Shown here one piece after another: positions 54,576 to 62,590 of a stretch of DNA of 64,000 nucleotides. Where the stretch lies: the NCBI RefSeq assembly GCF_003952365.1, contig NZ_CP034443.1, positions 4,457,001 to 4,521,000 on the forward strand. The letters are read 5' to 3'. The first letter of the stretch is position 1. Each line of letters opens with the position of its first letter. The translations under genes and the position numbers were made by a program. Source of the stretch: Mesorhizobium sp. M9A.F.Ca.ET.002.03.1.2. Lineage in GTDB: Bacteria > Pseudomonadota > Alphaproteobacteria > Rhizobiales > Rhizobiaceae. The notes below the pieces were generated by a model. It made no database searches and was not told where the DNA came from. It worked only from the letters and a program-made list of their open reading frames with translations.

Positions 54576-57128
54576 ATGCTTTATTTCTCGCGCTTCAAGA
54601 TGATTCTGATCTGGCTGGCAGTGGCCGCCACAGTGATCCTCGCTGCGCCCAACCTTTTTTCGGCAAGCACGCTCGCCAGGCTTCCCGACTGGGTGCCGAA
54701 GCGCCAGATGACGCTCGGCCTCGATCTGCAGGGCGGTTCGCATATCCTGCTCAGGCTGGATCCCAACGATCTGATCAAGGATCGGCTGGAGACGACGCGC
54801 GACCAAATCAGGACACTGCTGCGCGACGCCAAGATCGGCTACACCGGCCTTGCCGGATCGGGCCGGACCGTGCAGGTCCGCATCACCGATCCCGGTCAGG
54901 TCGATGCCGCCAAGACGGCGCTGAAGACATTGACCGACCCGGTGGCCGCCGGCCTGTTCAGCGGCGGCTCCGTCCAGGAAATGTCGCTGGACGATTCCGA
55001 GCCCGGGCTGCTCAAATTCACCGTTACCGATGCCGGCATCAAATACCGCACGTCGGCGGCGCTGACGCAGTCGATCGAGGTTGTCGGTCGCCGCGTCAAC
55101 GAACTCGGCACCACTGAGCCGATCGTGCAGCGCCAGGGCGACGACCGCATCCTGGTCCAGGTGCCGGGCCTGCAGGATCCGCAAAGGCTGAAGGACATTC
55201 TTGGCCAGACCGCCAAGCTGACCTTCCAGATGGTCGACCAGACGATGCCGGTGCAGGACGCGCTCAACGGCCGTCCGCCGGCGGGATCCTCGGTTCTGTA
55301 TTCGCAGGACGATCCGCCGGTTCCGTATCTGATCGAGAACCGCGTCATCGTTTCGGGCGAAAATCTCGTCGATGCGCAGGCGACGTACAATTCACAGACC
55401 AACGAGCCGGTGGTTTCGTTCACCTTCGATTCCAAGGGAGCGGCGCGCTTCGGCCAAGCCACCTCGCAGAACGTCGGCAAGCTGTTTGCCATTATCCTCG
55501 ACAATCAGGTGATTTCGGCGCCGCAGATCCGCGAACCGATCCTTGGCGGCAGCGGCCAGATCTCGGGCAATTTCACCGCCGAGAGCGCCAACGACCTTGC
55601 CGTGCTGTTGCGCGCCGGCGCGCTGCCGGCGACGCTGACGGTGATCGAGGAGCGCACGGTAGGCCCTGGGCTCGGTGAGGATTCCATCCGCGCCGGCAAG
55701 ATTGCAGGCGTGATCGGCTCCATCCTCGTCGTCGTGTTCATGTTCGTTGCCTATGGCTTTCTCGGCTTCATAGCCAACATCGCGCTGGCGGTGCATGTGG
55801 CCATGATCGTCGCGTTGCTGTCGTTGCTTGGCGCGACCCTGACATTGCCCGGCATCGCCGGTATCGTGCTGACCATCGGCATGGCGGTCGATTCAAACGT
55901 TCTCATCTACGAGCGCATCCGCGAGGAGCGGCGAAACGGTCGCTCGGTAATCCAGGCGATCGACACGGGCTTTTCGAAAGCGCTGGCGACCATCGTCGAT
56001 TCGAATGTCACCTCGCTGATCGCGACGGTGGTGCTGTTCTGGCTCGGGACCGGGCCGGTGAAGGGCTTTGCCGTAACCTTCGCCATCGGCATTCTGACCA
56101 CCGTGTTCACCGCCTTCACTTTCACCCGGCTGCTGGTGTCGATCTGGCTGCGCCGCGCCCGCCCGAAGGAATTGCCGCGCGCGCCGGTGACCTTCGTGCC
56201 GGCGGGCACGCGAATTCCGTTCATGGGCATCCGCCGCTGGACGTTTGCGCTGTCGAGCGTGCTGTCGATCCTCTCGGTCGTGCTGTTCATGACCGTCGAC
56301 ATCAATTACGGCATCGACTTCAAGGGCGGGTCGCTGATCGAGGTGCAGGCCAAGAATGGCACCGCCGATATTGCCGACATCCGCGGCAGGCTTTCGGAAC
56401 TCAACATCGGCGAAGTGCAAGTGCAGCAGTTCGGCGACCCGAACGACGTCTTAATTCGCGTCGGCACGCAGGACGGCGGCGAGAACGCCGAACAGACCGT
56501 CATCGACAAGGTGCGCGGCGAGTTGCAGGACCATTACGACTTCCGCCGCGTCGAAGTGGTGGGACCGACGGTTTCCGGCGAACTCGCCAAATGGGGTACC
56601 ATTGCCATGCTGATCGCGCTGGCTGGAATCCTGATCTATGTGTGGTTCCGCTTCGAGTGGCAGTTCGCGGTCGGCGCCATCATCGCCACGATCCACGATG
56701 TGGTCATGACCATCGGCTTCTTCGTCATCACCGGTCTCGAATTCAACCAGTCGTCGCTTGCGGCGATACTCACCATCATCGGCTATTCGCTCAATGATAC
56801 GATCGTCGTCTATGACCGGGTTCGCGAGGATTTGCGAAAATATAAGAGGATGCCGCTGCCGCAACTGTTGAACAACGCCATCAACGAGACGCTGTCGAGA
56901 ACGACGCTGACCTCGGTGACGACGATGCTTGCGCTGCTGGCGCTGGTGCTGTTCGGCGGCGAGGTGATCCGTTCGTTCACGCTGGCGATGCTGTTCGGCG
57001 TTATCTTCGGAACCTATTCGTCGATCTTCATTGCCGCCCCGCTGCTCATCCTGTTCAAGCTGCGGCCACAGGTGGTGACGGCCGACGAGGAGAAGCCGGT
57101 TGGCGGCGGCAAGGCCGTGGCGACCTGA
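54576..57128 (+). CDS. secDF: SecDF fusion protein
   Basis: 850 residues. The SecD half begins with a membrane anchor and LGLDLQGGSHILLRLD, includes the large periplasmic P1 domain and a membrane module with LTIGMAVDSNVLIYERIREE. The SecF half starts near residue 540 (FKGGSLIEV) with a second module ending in DRVREDLRKYKRMPLPQL. Twelve membrane helices are expected in total. SecDF uses the proton gradient to pull proteins out of SecYEG. The fused form is common in alphaproteobacteria. It lies downstream of yajC and 8 bp before the next gene. Confidence 0.95.
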   Translation: MLYFSRFKMILIWLAVAATVILAAPNLFSASTLARLPDWVPKRQMTLGLDLQGGSHILLRLDPNDLIKDRLETTRDQIRTLLRDAKIGYTGLAGSGRTVQVRITDPGQVDAAKTALKTLTDPVAAGLFSGGSVQEMSLDDSEPGLLKFTVTDAGIKYRTSAALTQSIEVVGRRVNELGTTEPIVQRQGDDRILVQVPGLQDPQRLKDILGQTAKLTFQMVDQTMPVQDALNGRPPAGSSVLYSQDDPPVPYLIENRVIVSGENLVDAQATYNSQTNEPVVSFTFDSKGAARFGQATSQNVGKLFAIILDNQVISAPQIREPILGGSGQISGNFTAESANDLAVLLRAGALPATLTVIEERTVGPGLGEDSIRAGKIAGVIGSILVVVFMFVAYGFLGFIANIALAVHVAMIVALLSLLGATLTLPGIAGIVLTIGMAVDSNVLIYERIREERRNGRSVIQAIDTGFSKALATIVDSNVTSLIATVVLFWLGTGPVKGFAVTFAIGILTTVFTAFTFTRLLVSIWLRRARPKELPRAPVTFVPAGTRIPFMGIRRWTFALSSVLSILSVVLFMTVDINYGIDFKGGSLIEVQAKNGTADIADIRGRLSELNIGEVQVQQFGDPNDVLIRVGTQDGGENAEQTVIDKVRGELQDHYDFRRVEVVGPTVSGELAKWGTIAMLIALAGILIYVWFRFEWQFAVGAIIATIHDVVMTIGFFVITGLEFNQSSLAAILTIIGYSLNDTIVVYDRVREDLRKYKRMPLPQLLNNAINETLSRTTLTSVTTMLALLALVLFGGEVIRSFTLAMLFGVIFGTYSSIFIAAPLLILFKLRPQVVTADEEKPVGGGKAVAT

Positions 57129-57136
57129 CGACTGTC

Positions 57137-57526
57137 GTGGCAAAAGGCATCATCATCCGTGAAGCGCATTTCCCCGGCCGCGCGCCGATCGAGGCCTATG
57201 GCAATGGCGGATTCCGTTTCGCCGAGATGTCGCATCGCGGCTCGCTGCTGTGCCTGCCGTCGGGCATCTACGGCTGGGAGCCGGCTGATCCCTTGGCATT
57301 GACGGCGGCGGATTTCGCCAAGCTGCTCAACGAGGCCGACAAGGTCGAGATCCTGCTGGTCGGCGCCGGCAAGGATCTCAGGCCGTTGCCGGCCGCGCTA
57401 CGTGCCGCGCTGAAGGCGGCGGGCATTGCGGCCGATCCGATGTCAACCGGCGCGGCCGTGCGGACCTACAATGTGCTTCTGGCGGAAGACCGCGCGGTGG
57501 CCGCCGCGCTCATCGCCGTCGATTGA
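57137..57526 (+). CDS. Mth938-domain (DUF498) protein, NDUFAF3-like
   Basis: 129 residues from GTG 57137, 8 bp after secDF. The fold is the Mth938/DUF498 type: IIIREAHFPGRAPIEAYGNG, then PSGIYGWEPADPLALT and the GAGKDLRPLPAALRAALKA loop. The human homologue NDUFAF3 is a complex I assembly factor. The stop is directly followed by the start of the next gene (TGACATG), giving a coupled pair. The complex I role in this organism is inference. Confidence 0.87.
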   Translation: MAKGIIIREAHFPGRAPIEAYGNGGFRFAEMSHRGSLLCLPSGIYGWEPADPLALTAADFAKLLNEADKVEILLVGAGKDLRPLPAALRAALKAAGIAADPMSTGAAVRTYNVLLAEDRAVAAALIAVD

Positions 57527-57527
57527 C

Positions 57528-58394
57528 ATGGACGATGCCGCCAAGATCGTCATGGAAACGGTGCGCGCCGCCGACCGCGACCGTTATCTGTCTGTGCTTT
57601 ATGCACCCGAAGGCGCGCGCGGCGCGCTGCTTTCGCTCTATGCCTTCAACGCCGAGATATCAGGTGTTCGCGACCGTATCCGCGAGGCGCTGCCTGGCGA
57701 GGTGCGGCTGCAATGGTGGCGCGATGTCATCGTGGCCGACGACGGGGCAGCCGAGGGCGATGGGGCAAGCATCGGCCATCCTGTCGCGGACGCTTTGAAG
57801 GCCACGATTTCCACCCACCGTCTGCCAAGACCCGCCTTCGAGAACATGCTCGAAGCCCGCGTCTTCGATCTCTATGATGACCCGATGCCGTCGCGCACCG
57901 ATCTGGAAGGCTATTGCGGCGAGACCGCAGCGGCGCTCATCCAGCTTGCGGCGATGGTGCTTGATCCCGTCGAGGCACCGCGTTTCGCCGAACTTGCCGG
58001 CAGGGCAGGCTGCGCGCAGGCGATGACCGGCCTGCTGCTTCTGCTGCCGCTGCACCGCAAGCGCGGGCAATGCTTTGTCCCGGCCGACATACTGGCGGCG
58101 GCAGGGTCAACGCCGGAGGAATTCGTTGCAGGCGATGGTGGGCCTGGAGCGGAACGCGCCGTGGCCGCGATGATCGCGCTGGCGCGGGAGCATCTTGCGG
58201 CATTCGAAAGCGGCGCACGGTCGTTACCGGTTTCGCTGCGCCCGGCATTCCTGCCGCTGGCCCTGTCGCGTGCCTATCTCGGCAAGATGGAAGGCTCTCG
58301 CCATTCACCGCTCACTGGCGCGGCGCGACTTTCGGCATTGCGCCGGCATTGGCTGTTGTTCCGCCGCGCGACGCAGGGCTGGCCATCCGCATAG
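57528..58394 (+). CDS. squalene/phytoene-synthase-fold protein, NDUFAF6-like
   Basis: 288 residues from ATG 57528 in TGACATG after the Mth938 gene. Fold pattern of trans-isoprenyl-diphosphate synthases: LSLYAFNAEISGVRD, LQWWRDVI and the ARVFDLYDDPM segment. The Asp-rich catalytic motifs (DxxxD type) are not maintained: YAFNAEISGVRD lacks the usual DD and the second motif reads YCGETAAAL. It is more likely the NDUFAF6-like complex I assembly factor than a terpene synthase. Ends 8 bp before the convergent toxin gene. Confidence 0.8.
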   Translation: MDDAAKIVMETVRAADRDRYLSVLYAPEGARGALLSLYAFNAEISGVRDRIREALPGEVRLQWWRDVIVADDGAAEGDGASIGHPVADALKATISTHRLPRPAFENMLEARVFDLYDDPMPSRTDLEGYCGETAAALIQLAAMVLDPVEAPRFAELAGRAGCAQAMTGLLLLLPLHRKRGQCFVPADILAAAGSTPEEFVAGDGGPGAERAVAAMIALAREHLAAFESGARSLPVSLRPAFLPLALSRAYLGKMEGSRHSPLTGAARLSALRRHWLLFRRATQGWPSA

Positions 58395-58402
58395 TCATTC
58401 CA

Positions 58403-58735
58403 TCATGACGCTTCGCTCGATCCGCCATCGCGCATCAGCGTTTCGTAGTCACGGCCGCCATAGAAGATGTTGACGATATGGACGAAATTGTCATCGACGA
58501 TGTAGGCGATGACGGCGGAGTGCTCGAACGGTACCGTTCGCAATCCTGGAACAATGTCGTTGCGCATTCGGCCGCCGCGCGGTGCATTGCCGATATTTCC
58601 ACAACGCACTTTGATCCGGTCGACGAAACTGTTGGCGACGCTCTCGCTCCCGCCTCGGTCGAGAATGTGGGTGACGATCGAATCCAAGTCTGCGATGGCG
58701 CCTTCGCTAAGAACGACGGCGAGACGCTGGATCAT
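58403..58735 (-). CDS. ParE/RelE-family toxin
   Basis: 110 residues. A RelE/ParE fold: VLSEGAIADLDSIVTHI, the Arg-rich RGGRMRNDIVPGLRTVPF strand and the ending YIVDDNFVHIVNIFYGGRDYE. The typical catalytic or DNA-gyrase-targeting end is kept. It overlaps the antitoxin gene by 29 bp. ParE toxins inhibit gyrase; RelE relatives cleave mRNA, and either is possible. The neighbouring squalene-synthase-like gene converges on it. Confidence 0.82.
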   Translation of the reverse strand: MIQRLAVVLSEGAIADLDSIVTHILDRGGSESVANSFVDRIKVRCGNIGNAPRGGRMRNDIVPGLRTVPFEHSAVIAYIVDDNFVHIVNIFYGGRDYETLMRDGGSSEAS

Positions 58736-59009
58736 CGTTCTCTCGCGCCAATTCTGAAATTCGATCCTTCACTCTCGCGATTGCCTGGTCCAGCGGAACG
58801 TTAGGCCTCGTGTCCTCGATCGACGCCTTCACGCGCGCCCTGATCGACGCCATGCGCTCGGCATGTTCCTCCTCTTCGCGCTGGAAGGCGCGAAGTGCGG
58901 CCCGGATGACCTCGCTCGCCGATCCGAAGGAGCCGTCATCGACTTTTTCGCGGATCATGCGCGCCATGGCGGGCGTGACGGTGACTGACAGCTTCTCGGC
59001 GGGCTCCAT
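58707..59009 (-). CDS. ParD-family antitoxin
   Basis: 100 residues with GGGAG before the ATG. An N-terminal ribbon-helix-helix (SVTVTPAMARMIREKVDDGSFG, SASEVIRAALRAFQ) typical of ParD/CC2985 antitoxins, then a helical toxin-binding tail. It should bind the operator upstream and repress the parDE operon. A perfect palindrome lies 27 bp before its start. Confidence 0.83.
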   Translation of the reverse strand: MEPAEKLSVTVTPAMARMIREKVDDGSFGSASEVIRAALRAFQREEEEHAERMASIRARVKASIEDTRPNVPLDQAIARVKDRISELARENDDPASRRRS

Positions 59010-59035
59010 GGAATTGCTCCCTATGATGGAGGGTG

Positions 59036-59056
59036 GAGTAGGATAGTATCCTACTC
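59036..59056. promoter_or_regulatory. ParD operator palindrome
   Basis: GAGTAGGATA, one base, then its reverse complement TATCCTACTC, ending 47 bp before the parD start. The size (two 10-bp half-sites) suits a ribbon-helix-helix repressor. It overlaps a probable promoter, hence autoregulation. Confidence 0.72.
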
Positions 59057-59091
59057 TCCTGCCGCCTGATCGACAAGAACAGAAAGGCGGA

Positions 59092-60501
59092 CTACTCCGC
59101 CGCTTCCGCTCGCGAAGGCAGTCCCAACCATTCGCGACAGTCCGCCAGCGCGCGCGACGTTACCGCACGCCGCTTGGCGACGGTCTTGTCCTTGCCGCGC
59201 AGGCGCTTGCCTTCGATTTTCGGCGCCTCGACAGGTGGGAACAGGCCGAAATTGACGTTCATCGGCTGGAAGGAGCGCTTCCCAGGTTCGTCGTCGGAGA
59301 CGATGTGGCCGCCGGTGATGTGGTTGAGCAGCGCGCCAAAGGCGGTGGTCAATGGCGGCAGCGACGGCGCGTGGCCCAGCCGTTCTGCGGCGGCAAAACG
59401 CCCGGCAAGCAGGCCTATTGCCGCGCTTTCGACATAGCCCTCGCAGCCGGTGATCTGGCCGGCGAAGCGCAGGCCGGGCCGGGATTTCAACTGCAGCGAG
59501 GCGTCGAGCAGCGTCGGCGAATTGATGTAGGTGTTGCGGTGCAGGCCGCCGAGGCGGGCGAATTCGGCGTTTTCGAGGCCCGGGATGGCGCGGAACACGC
59601 GCACCTGCTCGGCGTGCTTCAGCTTGGTCTGGAAGCCGACCATATTGTAGAGCGTGCCCAGCGCATTGTCCTGGCGAAGTTGCACGACGGCATAGGCCTT
59701 CACCGACGGATTGTGCGCATTGGTCAGCCCCATCGGCTTCATCGGCCCATGGCGCAGCGTCTCGACGCCGCGTTCGGCCATGATCTCGATCGGCAGGCAG
59801 CCGTCGAAATAGGGTGTGCCTTCCCATTGCTTGAATTCTGTCTTTTGGCCCTCCAGAAGCGCCCCTACGAAGGCGAGATATTGCTCCTTGTCCAGGGGGC
59901 AGTTGATGTAGTCCTTGCCGGTGCCGCCGGGGCCGACCTTGTCGTAGCGCGACTGGAACCAGCAAATGTCCATGTCGATCGTGTCGAAATGGACGATCGG
60001 CGCTATGGCATCGAAGAAGGCGAGCGCGTCGGCGCCGGTCGCTTCGGCAATCGATTGGGCAAGCGAGGGTGCGGTCAGCGGGCCGGTGGCGATGATCGCC
60101 TGGTCCCAGTCCGCCGGCGGCAGGCCTGGCACTTCCTCGCGCTGGATGGTGATGAGCGGGTGCGCTTCGAGCTTTTTGGTCACCGCTTCGGAAAATCCGT
60201 CGCGGTCGACGGCCAGCGCGCCGCCGGCCGGCACCTGGTGTGCGTCGCCGGCGCTCATGATCAGCGAACCGGCCAACCGCATTTCGGCGTGCAGCAGGCC
60301 AACGGCGTTGGTTTCGGCGTCGTCGGAGCGGAAGGAATTGGAGCAGACGAGCTCGGCCAACCCATCCGTCTTGTGCGCATCGGTGCCGCGAACAGGGCGC
60401 ATTTCATGCAGCACGACTGGAACGCCGGCTTCGGCCGCCTGCCATGCCGCTTCGGAACCGGCGAGGCCGCCGCCGATGACGTGAACGGGATTTTTGCTCA
60501 T
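59092..60501 (-). CDS. trmFO: tRNA (uracil-5-)-methyltransferase, folate/FAD dependent
   Basis: 469 residues from ATG 60501. FAD-binding [13 protein letters not shown] at the N-terminus; Cys53 in [10 protein letters not shown] corresponds to the catalytic cysteine of the B. subtilis enzyme. Later blocks ([26 protein letters not shown], [21 protein letters not shown]) complete the family pattern. It methylates U54 of tRNA with methylene-tetrahydrofolate. Longer upstream starts read through the hairpin locus and are not credible. No neighbour shares its function. Confidence 0.94.
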   Translation of the reverse strand: MSKNPVHVIGGGLAGSEAAWQAAEAGVPVVLHEMRPVRGTDAHKTDGLAELVCSNSFRSDDAETNAVGLLHAEMRLAGSLIMSAGDAHQVPAGGALAVDRDGFSEAVTKKLEAHPLITIQREEVPGLPPADWDQAIIATGPLTAPSLAQSIAEATGADALAFFDAIAPIVHFDTIDMDICWFQSRYDKVGPGGTGKDYINCPLDKEQYLAFVGALLEGQKTEFKQWEGTPYFDGCLPIEIMAERGVETLRHGPMKPMGLTNAHNPSVKAYAVVQLRQDNALGTLYNMVGFQTKLKHAEQVRVFRAIPGLENAEFARLGGLHRNTYINSPTLLDASLQLKSRPGLRFAGQITGCEGYVESAAIGLLAGRFAAAERLGHAPSLPPLTTAFGALLNHITGGHIVSDDEPGKRSFQPMNVNFGLFPPVEAPKIEGKRLRGKDKTVAKRRAVTSRALADCREWLGLPSRAEAAE

Positions 60502-60585
60502 GAGCGCCGGAATAGTCGCTTGTAGCTGCGATTGCAATTGGTGCGCAGAGCGACAAGCCGCTGTCGGGGAAAGCCCTGCCCCAAA

Positions 60586-60710
60586 ACAACAACACCCGCC
60601 GGGGGAGGAGGTCCGGCGGGTGTCGTTTTGCCGGTCGATCCTCGGGAGGAGGTGAAGATCGACCATATTCGTCATCGCCGGGGAGGAGGTCGGCTTTGAC
60701 GAAATTCCTT
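60586..60710 (-). ncRNA. CCUCCUCCC-loop sRNA unit, distal
   Basis: Three hairpins read on the minus strand, each with ACCTCCTCCC in the loop (plus-strand motif starts 60681, 60644 and 60603). Stems: TTCGTCA-type (60668-60703), GGTCGATC (60633-60664) and a 10-bp ACACCCGCCG stem (60592-60623) followed on the minus strand by TGTTGTTTTGG, a terminator-like end. The unit starts with AAGGAATTTCG (60700-60710). It resembles alphaproteobacterial CcsR/cuckoo RNAs, which carry this anti-Shine-Dalgarno motif in hairpin loops and lie downstream of DUF1127 genes. Not proven to be transcribed here. Confidence 0.62.
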
Positions 60711-60724
60711 TCGCCTGATGAAGA

Positions 60725-60756
60725 GGGGCGAAACCCCTGGGGACGAAATTCGCCCC
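60725..60756. repeat. spacer hairpin between the two sRNA units
   Basis: GGGGCGAA (60725-60732) pairs with TTCGCCCC (60749-60756) around a 16-nt loop. It sits in the 70-bp spacer of the repeat, without the CCTCCTCCC motif. It might mark a processing site between the two sRNA units. Confidence 0.45.
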
Positions 60757-60781
60757 GGGACGAAATCTGTTTCGCCCTTGG

Positions 60782-60906
60782 GAAACAGCGCCCGCCGCGG
60801 GAGGAGGTGCGGCGGGCGCCGTTTTTGTGGTCAACCCTCGGGAGGAGGTGAAGGCTGACCGTATTCGTCAGGATCGGGGAGGAGGTCGATCCTGGCGAAA
60901 TTCCTT
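60782..60906 (-). ncRNA. CCUCCUCCC-loop sRNA unit, proximal
   Basis: Three hairpins on the minus strand with ACCTCCTCCC in the loop (plus-strand motif starts 60877, 60840 and 60799). Stems: TCAGGATCG (60868-60895), GGTCA-CC (60829-60860) and a strong 11-bp GCGCCCGCCGC stem (60788-60819), which is followed on the minus strand by TGTTTCCC. The same three hairpins recur in the same order at 196 bp in the distal unit. The unit begins 2 bp beyond the stop of the DUF1127 gene, so the RNAs may be processed from the DUF1127 transcript. Confidence 0.62.
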
Positions 60907-60908
60907 GA

Positions 60909-61049
60909 CTAGATCGCCTTGCGGGCGATGGTCTTGATCTCGTCGCGGACGATGCCGAGATCATTGAGTTGGCGGTTCGAGAGGCGACCCAGCTCGGTAA
61001 CCGTCGAGCGATAAACGCGCCAGTTACGATAGTTGCGGATCAGGTTCAT
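60909..61049 (-). CDS. DUF1127 protein, second copy of tandem pair
   Basis: 46 residues from ATG 61049 to TAG 60909-60911. Starts MNLIRNYRNWRVYRSTVTEL and continues GRLSNRQLNDLGIVRDEI, the DUF1127 signature with Arg-rich N-terminus. Same length and start as the paralogue at 61098-61238 (about 60 percent identical). AGAGAACG precedes the ATG. The sRNA hairpins start 3 bp after its stop, as in the Rhodobacter CcaF1-CcsR locus. Confidence 0.82.
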   Translation of the reverse strand: MNLIRNYRNWRVYRSTVTELGRLSNRQLNDLGIVRDEIKTIARKAI

Positions 61050-61070
61050 TGTCGTTCTCTTTTAAACTGG

Positions 61071-61092
61071 TTCGGACCATTTGCGGTCCGAA
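61071..61092. repeat. TTCGGACC hairpin between the DUF1127 genes
   Basis: TTCGGACC (61071-61078), loop ATTTGC, GGTCCGAA (61085-61092), a perfect 8-bp stem placed 6 bp after the proximal DUF1127 stop. A candidate processing or stabilising element that separates the two cistrons. Confidence 0.55.
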
Positions 61093-61097
61093 GAGGA

Positions 61098-61238
61098 TTA
61101 GACCGCCTTGCGGGCGACGTAGTGGATGTCGCTGCGGCTAATGCCGAGGTCGGTCAGTTCGCGGTTGCTCAGGCGGCTCAGCTCGGAAACGGTGTCCCGG
61201 TAGCGGCGCCAGTTGCGGTAGTTGCGGATCAGGTTCAT
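61098..61238 (-). CDS. DUF1127 protein, first copy of tandem pair
   Basis: 46 residues from ATG 61238 (codons further upstream are poorly composed). MNLIRNYRNWRRYRDTVSEL, then SRLSNRELTDLGISRSDI and YVARKAV, a complete DUF1127 domain. Small Arg-rich proteins of this family have been linked to sRNA turnover and carbon/phosphate adaptation in alphaproteobacteria (recalled). The upstream region contains two modules found also at the orphan DUF1127 gene (2914-3078), so both respond to a common factor in all likelihood. Confidence 0.86.
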   Translation of the reverse strand: MNLIRNYRNWRRYRDTVSELSRLSNRELTDLGISRSDIHYVARKAV

Positions 61239-61330
61239 GGTATTCTCGTTTCGTCTTTCTTTCGGATCATTCCGTCTTTGTGTACGCACTGAAGATAGGT
61301 GGGGTCATATCGATTTAAAAGCGCTATTGG

Positions 61331-61365
61331 TGCATGGCAGCAATGCAAATTGTGCAATGCAGCAT
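61331..61365 (-). promoter_or_regulatory. upstream modules shared with the orphan DUF1127 gene
   Basis: TGCATGGCAGCAATGC (61331-61346) followed by AATTGTGCAATGCAGCAT (61348-61365), the same pair as at 3131-3166 in reversed order. 17 of 18 bases of the second module agree. The modules lie 93-127 bp upstream of the first DUF1127 start. Confidence 0.5.
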
Positions 61366-61474
61366 CACCGAGCGTTCACGTCTTCGACATAGATAAGCCT
61401 GAATCGGAAAATGCCGTGGCGTCAACGGTTTGGCCGGGTCGGCTGAAAAAAAGACCAAGCTGGGGGAGAAAGGC

Positions 61475-62590
61475 ATGGCGAGCTATTCGTCACGGGTCAG
61501 GGCCGATATCGCACGATGGCTGCAGGCCGGCCTGATCGATGCCTCGACGGCCGACGCGCTGGCGCGCGACGTCGAGGCCAGTCAACGCAGATCGCTGAGC
61601 TTCGGTTCGATACTGGCGATGATGGCGGCGCTGCTGTTCGGCGCTGCCATCCTGATCTTCGTCGCCGCCAATTGGGAAGCCATCCCGCGGCTGGCGCGGG
61701 TGGCAGCGCTCTTCGCGATCATCCTCGCCGGCTATGTCGGCGGCGCGGTGCTGAAGACACGCGACCATGCGGCAATCGGCGAGGCGCTCTGGATCGTCGC
61801 CGCGGCGACGTTCGGCGGATCGATCGCGCTGATCGGCCAGATGTATCATCTGTCCGGCGACGAGGCATCGGCCTTGATCACCTGGGGCGCGGGCACGGCC
61901 CTGGCGGCGGTTGCGCTGCGCTCGAACCCGTTGACCGTCGCTTCCGTCGGCATTGCCGACGCCTGGCTGTTCCTGAGAGGGTTCGACTATTTCGGCCGCG
62001 CGGAATTTCCGCATCTCTTCGTCGTCATGGCGATCGTGCTGTTTGCCATTTCCTTCTGGACGCGCAGCCGGGCGGCGCGGCACCTGATCGTCCTGTCGGT
62101 CATCTTCCATCTCGTGCTGATGGCCATGGAATACGAAACGCTGCAAGTCGCTGTCCCGCTCGTCGTGGTGTCGGCGCTGCTTTTCGCGGCTGCGATCTTC
62201 GCGGCCGAGCCCGTCGACAGGATCGTGCAGCTTGGCGGCCGTCTGCCCCTGCACGCACTGATCGGGTTTCTTGTCGGCCTGGCCATGATCCAGTTCGAAC
62301 TGGCCGATGAAAGCAGCAACAGCGGCTTTACCATTGCCTCGGCCGCAGCCCTTGCCGGCATTGTCGCGGCAATCGTGCTGGGCGGCCGCGAAAGCAGGGG
62401 CCTGCGCTGGATTGCCTATGCCGGCTTCGCCTTCGAACTCGCCATCATTTATGTGGTGATGCTGCAATCGATGCTCGGCACGGCAGGCTTCTTCCTTGCG
62501 GCCGCTGTGCTTCTCGGCATCCTTGCCCTTATCATCATCCGCGTGGAAAAACGCATGAGGGCCCCGAGCGTGGAAGGAGCGGCGGCATGA
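61475..62590 (+). CDS. DUF2157 membrane protein
   Basis: 371 residues from ATG 61475 (GGGGGAGAAAGG upstream). A short soluble N-terminus (MASYSSRVRADIARWLQAGL, the DUF2157 helix) and about ten membrane helices, with FGAAILIFVAANWEAIPRLARVAALF as the signature. Function unknown. The last bases overlap the start of the next gene (ATGA), a pair also seen in many rhizobia. Confidence 0.83.
   Translation: MASYSSRVRADIARWLQAGLIDASTADALARDVEASQRRSLSFGSILAMMAALLFGAAILIFVAANWEAIPRLARVAALFAIILAGYVGGAVLKTRDHAAIGEALWIVAAATFGGSIALIGQMYHLSGDEASALITWGAGTALAAVALRSNPLTVASVGIADAWLFLRGFDYFGRAEFPHLFVVMAIVLFAISFWTRSRAARHLIVLSVIFHLVLMAMEYETLQVAVPLVVVSALLFAAAIFAAEPVDRIVQLGGRLPLHALIGFLVGLAMIQFELADESSNSGFTIASAAALAGIVAAIVLGGRESRGLRWIAYAGFAFELAIIYVVMLQSMLGTAGFFLAAAVLLGILALIIIRVEKRMRAPSVEGAAA

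Noticed and set aside
57528..58394. Carotenoid or hopanoid biosynthesis gene
   Set aside because: The Asp-rich motifs needed for catalysis are missing and no terpenoid genes adjoin it.
60592..60895. CRISPR-like regular repeats or a series of ribosome sites (GGAGGAGG)
   Set aside because: Spacings of 41, 37, 118, 41 and 37 are not CRISPR-like, and no reading frames follow the GGAGGAGG sites on the plus strand. Hairpins with the motif in the loop explain the pattern better.
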